A DNA stretch of 31,242 nucleotides from Thermoplasmata archaeon (GTDB taxonomy: Archaea > Thermoplasmatota > Thermoplasmata > Lutacidiplasmatales > UBA184), in assembly GCA_030043255.1 (NCBI GenBank), contig JASHYB010000008.1, positions 1 to 31,242 of the forward strand. Reading direction: 5' to 3'. Position numbers and translations under genes: made by a program. Below, piece after piece: positions 7,443 to 16,208 of the stretch (position 1 is its first letter; each line of letters opens with the position of its first letter). The notes beneath the pieces are model-generated. The model had not been told where the DNA came from and did not search any database. It saw only the letters and a program-made list of their open reading frames with translations.

Positions 7443-10400
7443 GTGAACTACCCCCTTCGGGAAGGGCCGGGGTTCCGGGGCGCCGGCTCGCCTCCCAACG
7501 GAGGAAGAGTGTCCCACCCGGACGGAGCCGGCGGAAGCGTGATCGGGCCGGTTGCAGCCCATGACGGGACGGCAGTCTCACTTCGGGCGGAGGGAGAATC
7601 AGACTCCGGACAATCGGCGCACCTGTCACTCAGACGGTGGCCCGGCAGGGCCTCGGGGTGGTCAAAGGGTCGAATCGTGGCGGTCACGATCTTCTGTGCC
7701 GGCTTGATGGCCATCACGTATCAGATGCCGAGGGCTGCGGCATCTGATGTTGGTGGGGGAGGCAGTAGTTCTACCTGGGCCAACAACACCAGCGGGACCC
7801 TCGTTTACCCCTACGCTGTTCCGGCTTCCCTCTTTCCCACCCCCGCCAATGTGACGAGCGCGAACGGGGTCGTCGCAGTCAGCGCGGTTCCGCTGCCGAA
7901 TTCGCCTTCGGCGTATGCCGTGGTCAACGCCTCCAGCCTTAGCAACGGCTCAGACCCGAACGCCTCCGTGTGGTTCAGTGTTGCCAGCTACAGTTCGACG
8001 GACGCGGTGCTCGTTGCCAGGAACGGGAGCTGCGGACAGAACTGCGGCGACCTACCCCTCGAGTGGACGAATCCAACCAAGGTTGCCACGTTCTCGGCTC
8101 CGATAACCGCCCTTCAGGTCGGTGTGCTCGGCTCGGTGCTAGTAGTGGGCGCGACGTCGAGCAACTCGACCTACCTGTACAGCCAATCGTCGCAAACCGG
8201 GGAGTGGACCGGTCTGTACTCAGCCCTGCCCGGACAGCTCGAGTCTCTCGCGACAGACCCGATCCAGGTTGCCGTCGCCACGGTATCCGGTGGAAGCGTC
8301 ATCGTCAGTTCGATTTCTGCGGGCGGATCGCTTGTCGGTCGAGCGAGCATCTCCCCGACCGGGCCGACGAGCGCGGAAGTGGTTTCGGCCGCCCTCACCC
8401 TCGTTCCCGAAGGTTCGACCTATGAGGACTACCTTGCCTTCTCCGTAAACGGCAGCGACCAGATCGAGGCCTCCTCCAGTTCCGACGGCATCCACTTCTC
8501 TCGACCGACCCCTTTCGCCAACTTTACCGCCCTACCATCGAACGTAACAACCGCCGATGGTGACGTGGCTCCCGCCGAAGTCGGGCTACCGGGACAGCTC
8601 GCCCTTGCGGCCACCGGCGCGGAACTCACCCTGCTGTACACGACCTACCTCTACGGGGCCGTCACCGAGGCGACCGTCTCGTCCGGTGACCTGGGAGCCC
8701 AGTGGGACGGGCCGTACTTGGCTGGCGCCGCCAACGGTACGGTGGAGAATCCCATACTGACGGTTGGACCCGCGGGTCTCGTGTACGGCGCTTGGGCTGC
8801 CCCGAATGCGGGAGCGGGGACGCTCGAGGAGGCGACCTTCGAGGCGGACGGGATGCCTTTGACCCAGCCCGAGGCGATCTTTGCTCCCAACACCACTGTT
8901 CCGAACCCTGCACCGTCCCCGGCCCTCGCCGTGGACGGGTTTGAGCGACCTCTGGTGCTGTGGCCTGCGAACTCGCCCAACGGCACCGGCGCCTTCGACT
9001 ACACGGGAGCTTACCTTGCGCCGAACACGTCGCTCAACCTGACCGAGAATCTGCTGAACGCAACGCTGGGAGCCTGGGACTTTCAGAGCCCTGGCACATC
9101 GCAGACGGGCATCGAACAGTATCTCGGCAACGTGAGCGAGGAGGTAGAGGCGGTCGACGCGGCCTACGGCTCCGAGAGCCTATGTCAGGCCCAGAACCTC
9201 ACCGGTATCTCGCTCTACCAGGAGCTGGCTCGCGTACCCCTTGCTGTAAGCGGGACAAACGGGGCTGCGTGCGGCGATCCTATCGATCCTAACCCGCAAG
9301 CTTCCCCTCTGCTGGCGGCAAGCGGGGTCGACGATCCCACCACGTTTTCCGCCGTTTACCTCGACTGGGCACTCCAAGCCGAGGGTGTCCCCGTCAGCAG
9401 TTCCCCCCTTGCGGCCTTGACGGAAGTGGCACCCTACTCACAGATGGCCTTACCCACCTCCGTCCCCAACGCCACCTCAGGGCAGAGCGCCGTCGACTCC
9501 GCTACCGAAACGATCTCCGTGACGCCGACGCCGTACAGCCCCACCTCCTACGACCTCTCGACCTCCGCGACCCTTCCCGTATGGACCAAGTCGCTGTCGA
9601 GCTTCAAGTGCTCGATTCAAGGGGGCGGTTCCGGCATAGTGACCTCGGAACTGATCACGTCGGTCAACGCCACTTGGACCAACGTCACGTTGAACGGAGG
9701 AGCCCTACCGGCCGTGGCGGGGTCGGGATCGTATCCTTCCGTGTGGCTCGACAACCTCTCCGCCGAACAGAGCTACGCCTGGTCGGCGACCTACCGGGCC
9801 CTCACCAGCGAAGCGGAGAAGACCTACGACTCCTGCTCGGGTCAGACCTCGTATCTGTCAATCACCCCCGTGTCCCTGGGCCCGAGCTCAATCCCGACCG
9901 TCACCCTCAACGGATCCTTCGCGACGACCCTCTACATTGTCGCCGGCAAGCCTCTGGTTCTCGCGACGTACAACTCCAACCACTCGTCGGCGAATCTCAC
10001 GGTCGAGTTCAACAGCTCGCTGCCCTCGACCTTCAACGGAAGCCTGTCGAACGGCTCCGGATCCCAGACTTGGAGCACCTCGGCCCCAGCGATCAACGGG
10101 ACCTACACCCTCGAAAGAGCCTCTCCCGTCGGACAGACGTACAGCGTCACGGTGGTCGCTACGAGCCGTCCGGGGGGCGCCCCAGCGACTTCGCCATCCC
10201 GTTCGTACGGGGCGGCCGAAACGTTCCCTCCGGAGAAGGCAGCGGCGTCCTGCGGCTTTACCCTCACCTCAGCCGTACCGACCGTCACCATCTCCAACCA
10301 GTCAGGCGCCCCCTTCGTGAACGTCAGTTCCTCCACTGCTAATGTCACCTGGACCTCCACGGCGGATGCCCTGGGATTCTTTACCTACTACGAGGTCGGG

Positions 10401-13400
10401 ACGGCGATCAACCAAACGGTCTCGGGAATCCAGCCGGTCCAACAGGGGCCCAGCCAGTGGGTGTACTCTCTGGAAGTTCACGGGCTCGAGCCGATGGTGG
10501 TTTACAACGCAACGGTGGGGGTTTCCTGGAGCCAGGGCTGCCTGGTGGACCAAGAGCAGATCGTCGGCAGGGAGCTGAAGACCGGGTCCCACTCGAGTGA
10601 CGTGCCTACCCATGGGAAGCTCGCTCACGTCTGGGGCATTTCGGCGCCGTACGACCCGTTCAACGATACCGGAGGCGGTGTGGAAGTCGGCTGGGACAGT
10701 CCGTCGCGTCCCCGCGACAGTTCCGGTGCGATACAGCTAGAGAACGGAACGGTCGTCTTCAAGAACCGTGCGGGCCAGTCGTTCACGATCCCCTTCAGCT
10801 TGGAGGAGGTCGCAGCGGTGCCAACGCCCAACAACACAACGCACGGCGCATACACTCTCGATATCGCCGACCCTCCGTCACTTGCTCAGAACACACACTA
10901 CGGGCTCACGGTCAATGCGAACTATTCCTACACTGTCTCGAACAACGGCACCGAAGTGACCAAGAGCGAACTCGCCAAAGGGACCGACATCGGGTTCGTC
11001 TACGAGCGGGACCAGACCGATGGGGGGCTGTCGGACGCTACCAAGGACGCCGGCTGGTGGGCGATCGAGAACGGGACCTCGACCCACGTCTATCCTACGG
11101 AGGACAGAGACTCCACGAATGGCCTTGTCGGGGACTACGTCGAGATGGAATACTCACTGAATCCCGGCGTGCTCGACACGTCCGGGAGCCACATGCTCGA
11201 CACCTACAACCTTACGTTTCTCATCGGGCCGGAGTGGAGCACGGAGACGACGGACCTGGTTCACTACCTATCAAACTCGACCTACTTCCAGTTCTACAAC
11301 GACTCGGGCTCCTACAACTACACCGCCAATTCCCGCTATCTCAATCTCACCAACCTGACCTGTGAGTTGAAGGAGGCGAAGTGCCATGCTCAGGGCTGGT
11401 CCGGAGACTCAAGTCCTTGGGCGTCTGAGGTTCTGTGGTCGTCCAGCCTGTTGCAAGTCGTGACGAAGAAGACGACGGAACCGGGGGCGTTCGTCCGACT
11501 CCTGCAGAGCGCGAGCAGTCAGGGCTGGCTGAGGGCGAGCCTCGGTACATACCGTGGCTCCGGGAAGTACGAAGGCGATCTGATCATGACGGTTTGGGGA
11601 AAACTCTCGTGGGGAGCGGATCCCTGGGAATGGAGTACGAGCAACGACTCGCTCGCGGACGGGAACCAGACGGACCCTCTGGGTCCGGTCGTTCTTCGTA
11701 TCGTAGAGAACTACTGGCAACTGAACGGGACGAACCTTACAGCCGACAACAGCCCCGAATCCCTCATCAACCTCACCGTAGTCCAGAACGGAACGCCCAC
11801 CACGGTCTACAGCAACTACAGCGAGCCCGCGGTGTTCTACTCTGCCGGGACTGGTCAGACGTTCAATGCGAACTGGAGTCCGGCTGACGTAGCCTATGCG
11901 TATGTGGCAAGTGTACCACTGGCATTCGCGTCCGGGACCGTGAATTTATCAATGACCATCCAGGCCAACTACAGTTCGAACGGTTCCCCCGCGGACGTTG
12001 CCTACGCGAAGTTCGGGTCGTACTCCAATCCCACGCTGACCTACTCTATCGACCTGACAGACTTCAACACCACAACTCCGACAACGGTGACGGCCTGGCT
12101 GTCCCCCAGTCAGGACTCAAAGAGCGACATAGGCGAGGCCTCGCTGAATTATACGGTCTTGCCACCCGTGAGCAAGGCGACGACCTTTTTGATAACTCCC
12201 AAGAACGAAACCACGCTCGCCTGGGACGCCCCGGGATATGCGCGTTATGTCGGCGAGCCGGACTTCGACCTCATCGTGCTCAACCTCTCCGAGAATCTAT
12301 CCAGTCGACTGGAGCTTCCGAACGCTTCGGGCGGTCCGAGTTACAGCGTAACTCTCAAGGCAGGCATGAACAACATCCTCGTGCCTCGGGGCATCTTCCT
12401 CACGTCCCCGCTGGAGCAAGCGATACTCAACAATTCCACTGGATGGGTAAACAATGGCACATGGGGACTCAACTTCAGCCTAACGAACTGGTCGAGTCGG
12501 ATGATACTCAACCAGTCGACTCCGTCCGACGACCCGTGGTACATCCGGGTGTTCAATGCCACAAACTACTCTGAAGTCGATTCCTCGTATTACGACAACA
12601 CATCCACCCGCGGCTCCTTCGGCGGCGACTCCGGCCTAAAGTCTGAGGAACAGAGCAACGCTACGACGGCACTGAGTACGGTGGAGGGGCTCAACCTGAC
12701 GAGTTCCAGTTGGGACTCCGACGAATCGAATTGGATCAGAAACCTCGCAGGTGAACAGGGCGACGAATCTCGGCAGATCCAGTCCGTCATCTGGATCAAC
12801 ATTACGGGGGTCAATGCAGGCTGGCTCTCCCTCCCGGAGCCCGTTCAAGAGTACCTCCAGGTTCAGAGCCTTCTGTCGGGGCTTGTTCTGAATGCTTCGG
12901 GGGCACTCACCTCGGTCGTATGCGATACTTCTGGGTACTTGAGTTGGCTTAACCTGCCGTCGACCGTAGTTGCCGCGATCTCCGCACCACAACTGATCAA
13001 CTACGGTTCGTTTTCGGCACCACAGTACCAGGGTACTTCGGGCGACCTCAGGACCGAGGGTTTTGGGATAGGGACGATAAAGGAGTATCTCCGAGACGGC
13101 TACAACGACGTAGTGGGTTGGGCGAAGGGCGCAGCATGCTGGTGGACCAACTGGACGGAATCCATCGACACGGCGTTCTACAACCTCACAGTTTCAGCGG
13201 GTCTGTATCTGGCTGGGGCCATCGCGGGAGCGCTGACCACCCTTACGGAGGGTCTGTCAACTTTCGTACAGGTGGCGGGCGAAACGCTAGTGGCCATCGG
13301 ACATGCTATGTTGTGGGGGTTGAAGGAGCTGCTGCGTCACATCGTGGAGCCCCTGATTCAGCCCGCGGTGAACGCTGCCGAGAGTTTCGACGCATCCCTT

Positions 13401-14069
13401 TCCGCTGCGACCAACACAACACTGAACGATACGCTGACCCAAGGCAATGTCACGCAGCCGGATGCCCTGGCCTGGGGTCAGGTCTTCAACTCTGTAGGAT
13501 ACCTCGGGCTCGCGCTTGGAATTGGACTTACTGCTGCGCTGGCCATTCTGAGTTCTGTCTGCCTTGAGGCAGATTTTCTCGTGGACCTGGTCCTCTCTCT
13601 AGTTCCTGCCCTCACCTTGGAGGCGATCTCGGGACTGACCCAAATGTCATCGCTCACGTATCAGGCGGTCATGAGCCTCGCGTCGAGCTTCTCAAATCCG
13701 TTCCCGAAGGCAACTTGGGAGACCATCGCCGCTGATTTCGCGATATGCGCAGCCGGAGGAAGCTTCATCATCGCTGTGGTAGCTGCAGCGATGAAGGCTC
13801 CTTCCGACGCTTTTGCCCTCACTCTAGCGGCTTCCATCATCATGGACCTTGTCGTCTTTTCAATCAGCTGGATCACGTGGGCAAACCACTCCGCAGACCT
13901 CGCGATCATCGCGCTTGTCGTGTCGGGACTCGCAACGTATGTAGCCGCCAGCGCGGCATCCATCAGCGAAGACCTTGATGAGGCGCAATCTTCCACGACT
14001 GTGGCCCTCATTCTAGCGGTGTGTGGGGCGGGTGCCGCTGGCGCAGACGTCTACCTGGCGGGGACCTAA
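7443..14069 (+). CDS. Giant secreted/membrane-anchored Asn-Ser-Thr-rich surface protein
   Basis: No family is recognised with certainty. The frame has up to 2208 residues. Residues 75-101 form a positively charged, hydrophobic signal-anchor ending in Ala-Ala-Ala-Ser. A long extracellular part follows with more than 70 N-x-S/T sequons, so heavy N-glycosylation is likely. Residues about 110-510 look like a beta-propeller or sialidase-like repeat region (for example SSSSDGIHFSRP near 344). Residues about 690-1170 contain fibronectin-III/Ig-like strands (SANVTWTS-like, GLEPMVVYNATVGVSW). The last 300 residues hold an amphipathic segment (1920-1962) and about six hydrophobic helices (about 2016-2207). 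The true start is uncertain: GTG at 7443, 7509 or 7539 are candidates, and the first 70 residues look non-native. The gene has much lower GC than its flanks. A role as adhesin or cell-envelope stalk is inference. Confidence 0.8.
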   Translation: MNYPLREGPGFRGAGSPPNGGRVSHPDGAGGSVIGPVAAHDGTAVSLRAEGESDSGQSAHLSLRRWPGRASGWSKGRIVAVTIFCAGLMAITYQMPRAAASDVGGGGSSSTWANNTSGTLVYPYAVPASLFPTPANVTSANGVVAVSAVPLPNSPSAYAVVNASSLSNGSDPNASVWFSVASYSSTDAVLVARNGSCGQNCGDLPLEWTNPTKVATFSAPITALQVGVLGSVLVVGATSSNSTYLYSQSSQTGEWTGLYSALPGQLESLATDPIQVAVATVSGGSVIVSSISAGGSLVGRASISPTGPTSAEVVSAALTLVPEGSTYEDYLAFSVNGSDQIEASSSSDGIHFSRPTPFANFTALPSNVTTADGDVAPAEVGLPGQLALAATGAELTLLYTTYLYGAVTEATVSSGDLGAQWDGPYLAGAANGTVENPILTVGPAGLVYGAWAAPNAGAGTLEEATFEADGMPLTQPEAIFAPNTTVPNPAPSPALAVDGFERPLVLWPANSPNGTGAFDYTGAYLAPNTSLNLTENLLNATLGAWDFQSPGTSQTGIEQYLGNVSEEVEAVDAAYGSESLCQAQNLTGISLYQELARVPLAVSGTNGAACGDPIDPNPQASPLLAASGVDDPTTFSAVYLDWALQAEGVPVSSSPLAALTEVAPYSQMALPTSVPNATSGQSAVDSATETISVTPTPYSPTSYDLSTSATLPVWTKSLSSFKCSIQGGGSGIVTSELITSVNATWTNVTLNGGALPAVAGSGSYPSVWLDNLSAEQSYAWSATYRALTSEAEKTYDSCSGQTSYLSITPVSLGPSSIPTVTLNGSFATTLYIVAGKPLVLATYNSNHSSANLTVEFNSSLPSTFNGSLSNGSGSQTWSTSAPAINGTYTLERASPVGQTYSVTVVATSRPGGAPATSPSRSYGAAETFPPEKAAASCGFTLTSAVPTVTISNQSGAPFVNVSSSTANVTWTSTADALGFFTYYEVGTAINQTVSGIQPVQQGPSQWVYSLEVHGLEPMVVYNATVGVSWSQGCLVDQEQIVGRELKTGSHSSDVPTHGKLAHVWGISAPYDPFNDTGGGVEVGWDSPSRPRDSSGAIQLENGTVVFKNRAGQSFTIPFSLEEVAAVPTPNNTTHGAYTLDIADPPSLAQNTHYGLTVNANYSYTVSNNGTEVTKSELAKGTDIGFVYERDQTDGGLSDATKDAGWWAIENGTSTHVYPTEDRDSTNGLVGDYVEMEYSLNPGVLDTSGSHMLDTYNLTFLIGPEWSTETTDLVHYLSNSTYFQFYNDSGSYNYTANSRYLNLTNLTCELKEAKCHAQGWSGDSSPWASEVLWSSSLLQVVTKKTTEPGAFVRLLQSASSQGWLRASLGTYRGSGKYEGDLIMTVWGKLSWGADPWEWSTSNDSLADGNQTDPLGPVVLRIVENYWQLNGTNLTADNSPESLINLTVVQNGTPTTVYSNYSEPAVFYSAGTGQTFNANWSPADVAYAYVASVPLAFASGTVNLSMTIQANYSSNGSPADVAYAKFGSYSNPTLTYSIDLTDFNTTTPTTVTAWLSPSQDSKSDIGEASLNYTVLPPVSKATTFLITPKNETTLAWDAPGYARYVGEPDFDLIVLNLSENLSSRLELPNASGGPSYSVTLKAGMNNILVPRGIFLTSPLEQAILNNSTGWVNNGTWGLNFSLTNWSSRMILNQSTPSDDPWYIRVFNATNYSEVDSSYYDNTSTRGSFGGDSGLKSEEQSNATTALSTVEGLNLTSSSWDSDESNWIRNLAGEQGDESRQIQSVIWINITGVNAGWLSLPEPVQEYLQVQSLLSGLVLNASGALTSVVCDTSGYLSWLNLPSTVVAAISAPQLINYGSFSAPQYQGTSGDLRTEGFGIGTIKEYLRDGYNDVVGWAKGAACWWTNWTESIDTAFYNLTVSAGLYLAGAIAGALTTLTEGLSTFVQVAGETLVAIGHAMLWGLKELLRHIVEPLIQPAVNAAESFDASLSAATNTTLNDTLTQGNVTQPDALAWGQVFNSVGYLGLALGIGLTAALAILSSVCLEADFLVDLVLSLVPALTLEAISGLTQMSSLTYQAVMSLASSFSNPFPKATWETIAADFAICAAGGSFIIAVVAAAMKAPSDAFALTLAASIIMDLVVFSISWITWANHSADLAIIALVVSGLATYVAASAASISEDLDEAQSSTTVALILAVCGAGAAGADVYLAGT

Positions 14070-14073
14070 GGGT

Positions 14074-14688
14074 ATGGCACAGAACCTAACGGCCTCCGAG
14101 GTGGTGTTCGACGTGGGGACTCTGGCGGATGCATCCGATAGAGTGAAACGGCGCACGAAGGGAGTTCTCCTGGGAACGGGAATCTTTCTAGTTGGGTTCG
14201 GTTTGTTTTTCGTGGTCGTGGACTTGGAGGCGCTTTCGACGGGCTCGCTGTCGACCTTTCGGTTTGTATCTCTCCTGCTCGTGCTCGCAATCGTCGGTCT
14301 GTGTCTTTCGCCGATTCCCGGAGGAATGGCTAGGAGGCGAAAGTCTGCGCGTCGCATCAGAATTGATGACTTGGGCTTGGAACTAGACGGTCTCCCTGGC
14401 AAGTCCCTTCGGGTCGAATGGACGGACCCCCGGCTCTCTTTCGAACTGCACGACTTTGACCGATTACCCGAACCGAACTCTCCGACTAAACCTCGCTGCT
14501 TCATCCGAATCAACGGACGGGAAGATACACTCACACGGGAGGCATTTGAGCGGCTCCTCGGAGAGGCGAGAGCCCACGGCTTGTCGGTCAGCTGGTCGCG
14601 TGGTAGCAGCTCGATTTACTCCGCAGTCCCCGCGCCTGCGGTGTATCGTGTGCGAGCACCGAAGCCGTCGAGTCCTCTCCAGCCATAG
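14074..14688 (+). CDS. Two-helix membrane protein with a cytoplasmic PH-like domain
   Basis: This is a 204-residue protein of no family I can name with certainty. After a short polar N-terminus (residues 1-28), two hydrophobic helices lie at about 30-50 and 60-81. A basic turn (ARRRKSARR) and a soluble domain of about 85 residues follow (IRIDDLGLELDGLPGKSLRVEW to LTREAFERLLGEARAHGLSV), whose strand-rich layout ending in a helix resembles PH-like domains. The C-terminus is Pro/Ser-rich. The ATG at 14074 is 4 bp after the stop of the giant surface-protein gene, so the two are almost surely one transcript and may act together at the membrane. An in-frame start at 14023 would overlap the giant gene and is less likely. 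Confidence 0.72.
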   Translation: MAQNLTASEVVFDVGTLADASDRVKRRTKGVLLGTGIFLVGFGLFFVVVDLEALSTGSLSTFRFVSLLLVLAIVGLCLSPIPGGMARRRKSARRIRIDDLGLELDGLPGKSLRVEWTDPRLSFELHDFDRLPEPNSPTKPRCFIRINGREDTLTREAFERLLGEARAHGLSVSWSRGSSSIYSAVPAPAVYRVRAPKPSSPLQP

Positions 14689-14715
14689 CTTCACTGCTGT
14701 CCAGCTACAGGACAT

Positions 14716-15054
14716 GTGGCTCCGGGAACTGACGTTCAGGTCCACTATATCGGCGTGGATTTCGTAATCGATGATCTGATTAGTCTAGATGTCCGAGCGA
14801 TGATAGGTGCCGCGACAATCTACGCTGCGAGCGTCTTGCCTTCACAGCTCCTTAGCACTGCGGGAGTGCGCCTGTAGGAGGGTCTTTTCAACAGCTCGTG
14901 GGGCATTACCGAGGCTTCGACGCCCCCGGTGGCAGTCCTTACCCTCGTTGAGATTTTGTTGACGGTGGTCGGTACCGCAATGACCGGTTATGGACTCTAT
15001 GGAGACATCCCCAAGGCCGTTGACGTGGTTGAGATTGCCACGACCATCACCTAG
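14716..15054 (+). pseudogene. Decayed small membrane-protein ORF
   Basis: One frame reads through 14716-15054 with a single TAG at 14875-14877. The first part (GTG start) gives VAPGTDVQVHYIGVDFVIDD followed by IGAATIYAAS. The second part gives a clear hydrophobic helix (VAVLTLVEILLTVVGTAMTG) and a short tail. The segments SGLATYVAAS and VALILAVCGAGAAGADVYLAG in the tail of the giant surface protein are loosely similar, so this may be the remnant of a related protein's C-terminal membrane domain. It lies between the two-helix gene and the IS element. No other gene is seen between 14689 and 15066. Two tiny independent ORFs is the alternative. Confidence 0.4.
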
Positions 15055-15066
15055 AGCTTGAGTTCG

Positions 15067-16155
15067 CTAGTGTGCAGCCCTCGACAGAACTACGTTTAGC
15101 CGGTTCCAGCGGACTTTCTCGAGGATCTGGTCGGCGGTCGCCCTCCAGAAGAAGGGTCGAGGCACCTCGTTGTATCTCTCGATGTACAGCTTCAGTGCCT
15201 CGATCAGCTCGAGCTCGCTGTGGAACGTCCCTCGCCGAACGCGCTTGTCCGTGAGTTCCTTGAACCATCGCTCGACCTGGTTCGGCCACGACGAACAGGT
15301 CGGCACGAAGTGAAAGTGGAAGCGGGGGTGCCGCAGCACCCACCGCTTCACCTTCGCCGTCTTGTGGGAGGCGAGGTTGTCGAGGATCAGGTGGAGGTCC
15401 AACGCCGAGGGCGTGGTCCAATCGAGGGTACGCAGGAAGGCAAGGAACTCCTGGGCCCGGTGCCGCTGGTGGCACTCGCCGACAATCCTCCCCGTCAGCA
15501 CGTCAAGGGCGGCGAACAGGTCGGTCGTCCCATTCCGTCGATGGCCGCGGGTCTGCCGCTCGGGGACCCCTTCCCGCACCGGCAGGGTCAGTTGGGTCCG
15601 ATCGAGCGGCTAGATCTGGGTCTTCTCGTCAACCGAGAGCACCGGCGCGTGCTCCGGAGGGTTGAGGTAGAGACCCACCACATCCCACAGTTTCTCCTCG
15701 AACAGCTTGTCCCGGTTGAGCTTGTAGTACTCGAGTCGGTGGAGCTGTATCCTTCGCACGGTCCAGATCTAATGGACGGTGTTCGGGCTGGCCCTGTGTT
15801 TCTCCGCCATCGAGCGGGTGGACCAGTGAGTGGCGTTCGGGGGCTTGGTGTGCAGCGCGTCGTGGACGATCGCTCGGATGGGGGCATCCGAAAGTCGGAG
15901 GGGACCGCCGGGACGCGGGACGTCCTGTTCTATGCCGGCGAGTCGGAGTCGGTGGAATCGGTTCGGCCAGAGGGCACAGGTGTTGCGCTGAGTGCCCAGT
16001 TCCTTGGCGATCTGCTTGTTCTGCGCGCCGTCGGCGGCGCGCAGGACGATCTGGGCTCGGAGGACCAGGCGGTGAGGGGTGGAACGGCCGCGGGCTCACC
16101 TCTTGATTCGGTGGCGCTCCTCCGAAGTCAGGGTGGGGTGCGGAGCCACGCGCAC
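15067..16155 (-). pseudogene. IS630-family transposase with three in-frame stops
   Basis: The frame from GTG at 16155 to TAG at 15067 (363 codons) is that of an IS630-family DDE transposase. The N-terminal helix-turn-helix part reads IVLRAADGAQNKQIAKELGT. The catalytic part has VDEKTQI (first Asp), LHLILDNLASHKT (second Asp) and NQVERWFKEL (Glu), then ERYNEVPRPFFW. The frame is interrupted by TGA at 16096-16098, TAG at 15769-15771 (in TVH-stop-IW) and TAG at 15610-15612 (in DEKTQI-stop-PLDRTQ, where relatives usually have Gln). No frameshift is seen. The last 170 codons are open and could be mistaken for a gene. Three stops make activity in cis unlikely. Confidence 0.85.
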
Positions 16156-16206
16156 AGAGCGCGATAGGTCTCGCCGGATTTAAGCATAGTCAATCAGAGG
16201 ACACTA
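15068..16206 (-). mobile_element. IS630-type insertion sequence
   Basis: This is an element of about 1.14 kb bounded by short terminal inverted repeats: CTAGTGT at 15067-15073 and its complement ACACTAG at 16201-16207. A TA dinucleotide lies at each boundary, as expected for IS630 elements, which target and duplicate TA. Inside, on the minus strand, is one transposase frame with DDE residues but three premature stops. The right boundary is only 2 bp from the stop codon of the Bud32 gene. The left repeat overlaps the transposase stop codon. A degenerate second left end lies at 7255. Confidence 0.8.
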
Positions 16207-16208
16207 GA

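Noticed and set aside
15610..15771. Possible UAG recoding (pyrrolysine) in the transposase
   Set aside because: Many intact genes here end in TAG, a TGA also interrupts the same frame, and no pyl genes are seen. Simple decay explains it better.
15220..16167. 315-codon plus-strand ORF inside the IS element
   Set aside because: It is antisense to the transposase frame, which has DDE residues and IS630 similarity.
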